Below, one piece after another: positions 58,735 through 64,000 of a DNA stretch of 64,000 bases. A program made the position numbers and the translations under genes. The notes beneath the pieces were generated by a model. The model saw only the letters and a list, made by a program, of their open reading frames with translations, searched no databases and had not been told where the DNA came from. Position 1 is the first letter of the stretch; each line of letters opens with the position of its first letter. The stretch covers positions 71,698,708 through 71,762,707 of the forward strand of contig NC_091120.1 of the NCBI RefSeq assembly GCF_040183065.1, written 5' to 3'. Source of the stretch: Periplaneta americana (lineage: Eukaryota; Arthropoda; Insecta; Blattodea; Blattidae).

Positions 58735-58850
58735 CCCAACTGTAACGTAAATGTCAGGTAATTACATAGCGAATCCTCGGACTCATCTCGCTGTAACCAA
58801 TTGCAACGCTGATAGTTTATATAGTGTCGTTAAGTAACTACTAAAAACGA
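58686..58850 (+). repeat. T49 run and SINE tail
   Basis: 49 T, then CCCAACTGTAACGTAAATGTCAGGTAATTACATAGCGAATCCTCGG-type sequence (shown in part), GGACTCATCTCGC, ending TATAGTGTCGTTAAGTAACT. The 3' half of a SINE related to the one at 11941; the head is lost beyond the T-run. Confidence 0.7.
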
Positions 58851-59022
58851 ATAGGAATTTCAAAGCAAAATTCAATTAACTTACGTGATGATGGTGTTTA
58901 CGAAGTTTGATGCGTTACTTAATACTTACATTAAAACATTAAAAAAAAAAATCAGACAGACTAAAACTTTCATTTGATTTAGTTTATTTAACTCATGTTA
59001 CAGTATAACTCTATCAAGCTAA

Positions 59023-59207
59023 AGGCTGGTTCACGATAAACCGGGAACGGAAACGAGAACGAGAACAGAAATATTGATAAAATAACTGTATTTAAATGTA
59101 AGCATTCACAATTAAGTACTGTGAATGTTCACATTTAAATACATTTATTTTAACATTATTTCCGTTCTCGTTCTCGTTTCCGTTCTCGATTTATTATGAA
59201 CCGACCT
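59023..59207. mobile_element. PIF/Harbinger-like palindromic MITE
   Basis: TAA on both sides (59020-59022, 59208-59210). Arms AGGCTGGTTCACGATAAACC and, inverted, AGGTCGGTTCATAATAAATC, both then GAACGGAAACGAGAACGAGA. About 88-bp arms. Confidence 0.85.
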
Positions 59208-59526
59208 TAACTCTCGAAACGTGACATTATCTTCCGTCAGAAGAATTTGTACATCATCTTCACTATGTATCAAGCTACCAGTCACGTTCTTTGTAATTTT
59301 ATATTGAACATTTTACATTTTAACTATATTTATATTGTTGTACATACTCTACATATTACTTACTGATTTCAAAACAAACCATATATTTATCTTGATCAAT
59401 TTTACTTGTTATTATAGATCTGTACATGACATCATAATGCCGAAAACGTTAATCTCTTAATAAATGTACTATAGCACTCAAAACTACATTGTACTTAGAT
59501 AAGCAAATAGACAGTCATATAATATA

Positions 59527-59973
59527 CAGGGTGAATTTTCTCATCTGCGGATTGGTAACTAGGCAAATCTGCATTTTTACAGACGATGCGAAATGCAGGT
59601 TCTCACATCGCATTCGCTAGCCCGTCCGATAAGGGTACGTTGTTGACCTGTGTTAATGTGCTGTGATAGTGCAATGGTTAACACGCTGGATTGTCCGGGT
59701 TCAAATAACGGCTTTGGATACATACTTTTTTGTCATAATCTATCTGTGTTTCGAGATCGTTCTAAAAAGCATGTTTTCTGTCCGAATGCGTAGAACATTG
59801 TAGACATTGAATTTGCCTATAAATAGGTGGTTCCAGCCGCTCGTGCTCAGTGCGGTACGTAGCAGTCATTTCGACCGAAAGTTATACGACGCAGGGGACT
59901 GTATTTACGATATAGTCTGTAAACGCCGGTATTGCATAACTTATCAGTCCGCAGGATGAGAAGATTCACCCGG
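59527..59973 (+). mobile_element. TA-flanked MITE with tRNA-like boxes and a TATA/Inr pair
   Basis: CAGGGTGAATTTTCTCATCT and, inverted, CCGGGTGAATCTTCTCATCC, TA on both sides, TIR about 55 bases. Inside: GATAGTGCAATGGTTAACAC (A box) and CCGGGTTCAAATAACGG (B-box-like) at 59666-59716, and TATAAATA (59818) 31 bases before the A of TCAGTG (59849). Confidence 0.75.
59818..59852 (+). promoter_or_regulatory. Candidate Pol II core promoter in MITE
   Basis: TATAAATA at -31 and TCAGTG initiator at +1, the insect-typical spacing. No downstream element in the expected place. Any transcript would leave the MITE through its right TIR. Confidence 0.4.
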
Positions 59974-59989
59974 TATATATATATATATT

Positions 59990-60510
59990 TATAAATTGTT
60001 TCCGCTTATCGGCCAACTACTAAGATGATTATGAAAAAAACATTCATAATGTTCAAGTAGATTATCAAACATGTTTCCAAGTAGAGGTTGCTGTAATTGG
60101 TGGAAAAAAGCCGCTATATTTTTCCATATTTTTATAATTATTACAGTCAGTGGATTCTCCATGAATATGGACTCCTTTAACATATCCCATAGGCCTACGT
60201 ATGGATGGTGTAATGTCAGGTGAATGCGATGGATAAGGAATATGTGTTCGACGGGAAATTATGCATTTTCCAGAGAGTTCCAGAACCAAAGCGAAAGTAT
60301 TTGTGGTCATGCCAACAACTTGTATCATAACCAGGCTGCGGTCTAGGGCCACCGATTCGCGAAATTAAAGTTTGGAAAGCACGGACTATACATGACGTCA
60401 TGACCGATGGGGTGGGATGGCACTGTGAGAGTATACAATTCGTTTCGTAAGAAATTACATTACCGCCTTTCTTATTCCGCTTGGCGTGTGTCATTGAAAT
60501 CATCACATGT
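59990..60510 (-). pseudogene. DDE transposase scraps (mariner-like, tentative)
   Basis: Minus frames contain IVRAFQTLISRIGGPRP, then in another frame YPSHSPDITPSIRRPMGYVK. HSPDITP...GYVK has the spacing of the last catalytic block (RSPD.TP.DFF.WGYVK) with DFF lost. The rest does not align. Confidence 0.45.
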
Positions 60511-60710
60511 ACTTGAGATCCTGTGAGTAAATTAGTATATTTTACTTGTTTTCATTTATTTATTTGATTATTTGTATTGTGTTATTATTAATTTCTCTGT
60601 TTTATAATTCACACTACTGAGGAACATGTCGAAAATTAAGAGCACCAAGCGTTCCCTTCAGAACGAACTTATAGAGAAGTTCGGAAAGGAATATTATCTT
60701 ATTAAAGGGG

Positions 60711-60759
<49 letters not shown>
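60711..60759. repeat. A49 run
   Basis: Uninterrupted. It sits inside an open frame starting at 60626 (MSKIKSTKRSLQNELIEKFG) that reads it as poly-Lys. Confidence 0.95.
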
Positions 60760-60760
<1 letters not shown>

Positions 60761-61795
60761 ACTGAATTTTGGAAATTGTTAAAACTGTATAAGAAAGATA
60801 GAATTCGATTCTTTCAAAAGCAGTGCAATAGCAAAAGGTACATGGAAAATATTTAATTATATAGTCAAAACGGCCTTCAACATAAAAAATCAGACATAAA
60901 ACACGAAAAAGAATTTAATCGAGATTTCTGTATAATTTTGGTACAAGCCAAAACATCCCTTTCAACAATATTTCAAACCGTTTCTTTTTAAAAAGTTTTC
61001 TTTTGATACGTTGCGAATGTACCTTGTAATTCGGTGCATTGAATTTTGAAGAAATGTATTTTATGTAAGTGCTGCATATTTTTTCTTTTCTGCTCACGTA
61101 CAAATGATTATTATATATTGTTAAAACTTGTACAGTATAATGTAAATTGAAACATGTAATGTTAGACAATTATTTGTTGTACTATAAATGCACTGTATAT
61201 ATTATATTTGTAAACTTGAACACTTATTTTGTGTCCTACTGTGACTGAATGTTTACATGTTGAGGCAAGGAGTAATTGCACTCTCACTCTTCCATTCCCC
61301 TCGATCTACACAACATAGTGGTCAGTGCGTTCGTAACTTAAGGCGTTTCGGTAGCCTGCGTCGCAGTCTGCTCATAACAGTTTTACTCGGTGACAGCTTA
61401 CGAAACATTTCACGAAAGCCAACTGGAATGTGTTTTAAACTAGAACTATTTGCACATCGAAGTCCATGTTAACGGAAATAATACTCAAAAATAAAGACTC
61501 TTTCCTCTGTTGTGAGAATCATAATATTGCAGCACTAAGACAAGCACTGAATCTAAAATATGACTAAATATTCTTGGAAATAAATTACTTTGTTAATAGG
61601 CAAACATGCGCAGTACCGAGCGATAATTTCAGTAGGTCTACTGCTGTTTTTGCTCATGCTGTAAGATAATTGGTGTAAGTTATTACTTTATTATTCCTCA
61701 TAAATTTTACAACTGTTTCCTTGTAATTATCACCATTCATTTTCATGTTGTAAATTACGATTAATCCTTAGTCATACCCCTGCGGTCGTTGCGTA
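60760..61795. other. Unassigned stretch
   Basis: No repeat or domain recognised. Confidence 0.3.
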
Positions 61796-61803
61796 ATCTA
61801 GAC

Positions 61804-61961
61804 CAGGAATATCAAGCGCGGGCATATCATACCCTCTGATCTGAAGGGAGTCCACAGACGTTCCTCTTACAGAATTGCATGCAGGCATAAGCTTAAAAGA
61901 GATTCTAAGTTACTGTTACACCTCGTTTAAAGTCTAAAAATGCCCGCGCTTGACATACCTG
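61804..61961. mobile_element. Small MITE, 22-bp TIR
   Basis: CAGGAATATCAAGCGCGGGC and, inverted, CAGGTATGTCAAGCGCGGGC. hAT-like ends; flanking 8-mers do not match. Confidence 0.7.
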
Positions 61962-61976
61962 GTCTACAGTCTATAT

Positions 61977-62149
61977 CAGTGGTCATCAGCACTCGCTGAA
62001 ATGGGTAAAGGGTAAAGAGTGTATCGTAATATGCACCGTCGTGCAGAAGAGAGAGGCAGAAAGCATACCCGTCAGCAGCCACGCCAGTGCATCTCTTATC
62101 CGCGGATAAGAGACGCTAGCCCGAGGGTGCTCTGTGCTCATGACCGCTG
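61977..62149. mobile_element. hAT-like MITE with central palindrome
   Basis: CAGTGGTCATCAGCAC and, inverted, CAGCGGTCATGAGCAC. The 8-mer flanks match only partly (GTCTATAT, GTGTAGAC). Contains the 22-bp palindrome at 62092-62113. Confidence 0.6.
62092..62113. repeat. Perfect 22-bp palindrome
   Basis: Centre CTTATCCGCGGATAAG, extended three bases on both sides. As a result both strands encode SYPRIRDA in overlapping frames. Confidence 0.95.
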
Positions 62150-62204
62150 GTGTAGACCAACTTGTCAAACAGGCTGTCCAGGTTCGAGCTCCGGTGAAGT
62201 CTGA
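62150..62204 (+). repeat. SINE B-box remnant
   Basis: CCAGGTTCGAGCTCCGG with no A box upstream; probably a truncated tRNA-like head. Confidence 0.4.
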
Positions 62205-62400
62205 AGTTTTTATTTAAAAATCCATAGTGGCATTCGTGGCAGACTAGTCGCAATTACAGTTTTTATCGGGATATTCCCGTTTCTCCGATATAGACATCTC
62301 CATTCCATTGTCATATTCATAGATTCTCCAATCACTAGTCGAAGGCGTGTATAGGAGGCTAGTCTAGGGACATGTGTTATCTGTACATATCCTAGATATA

Positions 62401-63130
62401 CAGGGTGATCCATTTGGGTATGGATAAAATAAAAACACCGTAAAACATTTACTACTGAACGTTATTTGTTGAAACTTTGTGCAAACAACACTGAAAGATG
62501 GGAGATTCCTCAGAGCTCAACATGACCCCCATTGAGACCCTGCACAACTCATAACGGTGATGCAATTCAGTCCATGTCCGTTGTAACATAAGAGGGATGA
62601 TTTGTGGAAAAGCTTGAGTAATTTTTACTCTCAGATCATAAATGTTTCTGGGTTTCTGTGTATTGACAATGTCTTTAACAAAGCCTTACACGAAGAAGTC
62701 AGGAGGGGTTAGATCTGGGAGTTTGGGGTCCAAACCAAGAGATAGCTGCTTCTCGTACTGAGTTTCGCCTGCGACCTCCTGTATTTTTTTTAACACAGAA
62801 CCTGTTTCTACAAATGTTCGATACCACAACATTATGGAGTCGTATTTAAGTACATTACCCACACCATACTCAGTCGAAATTCCCTTTGAACTCTTTTAAC
62901 ACTCTCAAATTTAGCATACCAAAGAACACATTGTGGCCGCTGTTGATTTGTAGTAGTCATTTTATTCATCTACGATTTTCATTTGTCCTTTCAGATTGTG
63001 CATTGTTGATTGTCATATATGAAAACTCTCATCTTTTAATCATAATATAACCAGCAAGAAATTTTCCCTACTATGACAATAGCTTTATAATAATAAATTA
63101 ATATTATCCATGCCCAAACGGATCAGACTG
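62401..63130 (-). mobile_element. Internally deleted DUF4817 transposon, TA TSD
   Basis: CAGGGTGATCCATTTGGGTA and, inverted, CAGTCTGATCCGTTTGGGCA, with TA at 62399-62400 and 63131-63132. 730 bases; encodes the fused transposase remnant below. Confidence 0.92.
62470..62960 (-). pseudogene. DUF4817 transposase, HTH joined to DDE end
   Basis: ATG at 62958-62960, then QCVLWYAKFESVKRVQREF (helix-turn-helix), a shift, STEYGVGN, LKYDSIMLWYRTFVETGSVL, then LPDLTPPDFFV, stop, GFVKDIVNTQKPRNI, VKITQAFPQIIPLMLQRTW, ELHHRYELCRVSMG. The final block keeps the PDLTP..FF signature near the third catalytic residue. The first two catalytic blocks are deleted between VLKK and PDLTP. Clear class; inactive. Confidence 0.92.
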
Positions 63131-63132
63131 TA

Positions 63133-63510
63133 CAATAAGTCGTCTGGTGTGGGCTAGTATAATTTTCCAGCAAAGATCAAAGTTCTAGATTACAGAAGAT
63201 TTTCTTCATGTAAATGAAGTCAAATCAATGCTCAGATCTGCAGTATAGAAACAATGTTTTCTTTGCTTGATGATTCTATATCCCAAATCCCGCCATGCTT
63301 TATTGCGTAATAACTTTTTCCTAGAAATCTGATAAAATAAATAAACACCTTGGCCTCTTTTGGGTAAAATAATCGCACGTAACTTTTTAAAAATTATCGC
63401 TGTAGTATGGTAGCCGAAATACTATCAGTAAAGTGTGATTCTTGTTGCCCATTGTGTTATCATTACGTGTATTTCATTGTATGGAACTGTCATTCATTTA
63501 TCAACATTCA
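63133..63510. other. Unassigned stretch
   Basis: No motif recognised. Confidence 0.3.
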
Positions 63511-63517
63511 TATAGAC

Positions 63518-64000
63518 CAGGATTTCTCAACCTTTTGAAGATTGTGAGCACCGTCCAAAAGTGATACTAACAATAAGTGAGCGAGCACCATATAATCGAA
63601 TAGGCCTAGATTTAATAGGACTTTATGAATACATAAATGAAGTAAATAAATAAACAAATAAAATTTTTAAACACTCGTCAGGATTGAATTTGAATGTCAC
63701 CCAGAATATTAGTGATGTCCAAGGAGAAATAGTTCTGCAGATCTGAATCAGTTAATCGTGATCGTGCTTTGTTCTTGAGGTATTTCATAAGTGAAAAAGT
63801 TTTTTTCGTATAAGTTGGTTTTCCGTAGTAGAGCCAGACACTTGAAAGAAACACTCCGCATTATTTGGAAACTTTTTGTATCTTCTGTCACCCTTTCAAA
63901 AGACTATGAATTTCTCCTTTTAAAACAAATATTTCAGCGCTAAGAAGGACTGTAGATCTATCAATTGAAGTTCCTCACGAGCAGCCACATCATTCTCTTG
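63518..64000 (-). mobile_element. hAT transposon 3' end, running off the window
   Basis: The left TIR CAGGATTTCTCAACCTTTTG starts at 63518, preceded by ATATAGAC (candidate TSD). Minus coding from the window edge: VAAREELQLIDLQSF, then YTKKTFSLMKYLKNKARSRL, TDSDLQNYFSLDI and a stop near 63679. S...KK.FS.MK..KN..RSRLTD is the hAT C-terminal dimerisation block. It is a GTF2IRD2/ZBED-like hAT, related to but distinct from 51412. The rest is outside the window. Confidence 0.85.

Noticed and set aside
60626..60856. Lys-rich nuclear protein
   Set aside because: The poly-Lys run is an A49 stretch; nothing recognisable on either side.

Overview
Eukaryotic, almost certainly insect, intergenic or intronic DNA. 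It is AT-rich, full of microsatellites, and packed with broken transposable elements. I found no intact host gene, no rRNA and no functional tRNA gene. The tRNA-derived SINEs and LINE 3' ends match repeats I associate with cockroach/termite-type genomes, but the host assignment is inference. The only candidates for host sequence are two weak exons (57213-57527, and a tiny one ending at 48802) and a few core-promoter look-alikes.

Layout. 0-10 kb: an R2/R4-like LINE C-terminus, an asymmetric foldback element with a nested 120-bp retroposon, an ORF that joins a LINE RT scrap to a second repeat protein, and a hAT N-terminus whose linker has become a 39-codon microsatellite. 10-22 kb: LINE 3' ends, SINEs, a decayed basic-protein ORF and a hAT-like element with perfect 8-bp target duplications. 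22-31 kb: a TA-flanked element holding two palindromic MITEs, further LINE, hAT and mariner scraps, and SINE inverted pairs. 32-36 kb: a DUF4817-type transposon carrying a 94-bp tandem array with a 188-bp higher-order period, directly followed by a hAT-like element. 37-46 kb: a tandem tRNA-like SINE array, several SINEs (two with clear target duplications), two mariner fragments in opposite orientation and several MITEs. 46-54 kb: the second foldback copy, a Penelope-like GIY-YIG fragment with a tandem 3' region, and a palindromic tRNA-like composite split by a 1.77-kb hAT. 54-64 kb: long palindromes, two elements sharing a TTAA, a Harbinger-like MITE, a MITE with Pol III and Pol II promoter-like motifs, an internally deleted DUF4817 transposon, and a hAT running off the window end.

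Nothing here works as an operon or pathway. The biology is layered: elements inserted into elements, with target duplications that give the order of events. Superfamily calls rest on translated motifs, terminal inverted repeats (TIRs) and target-site duplications (TSDs) read by eye. No database search was run.
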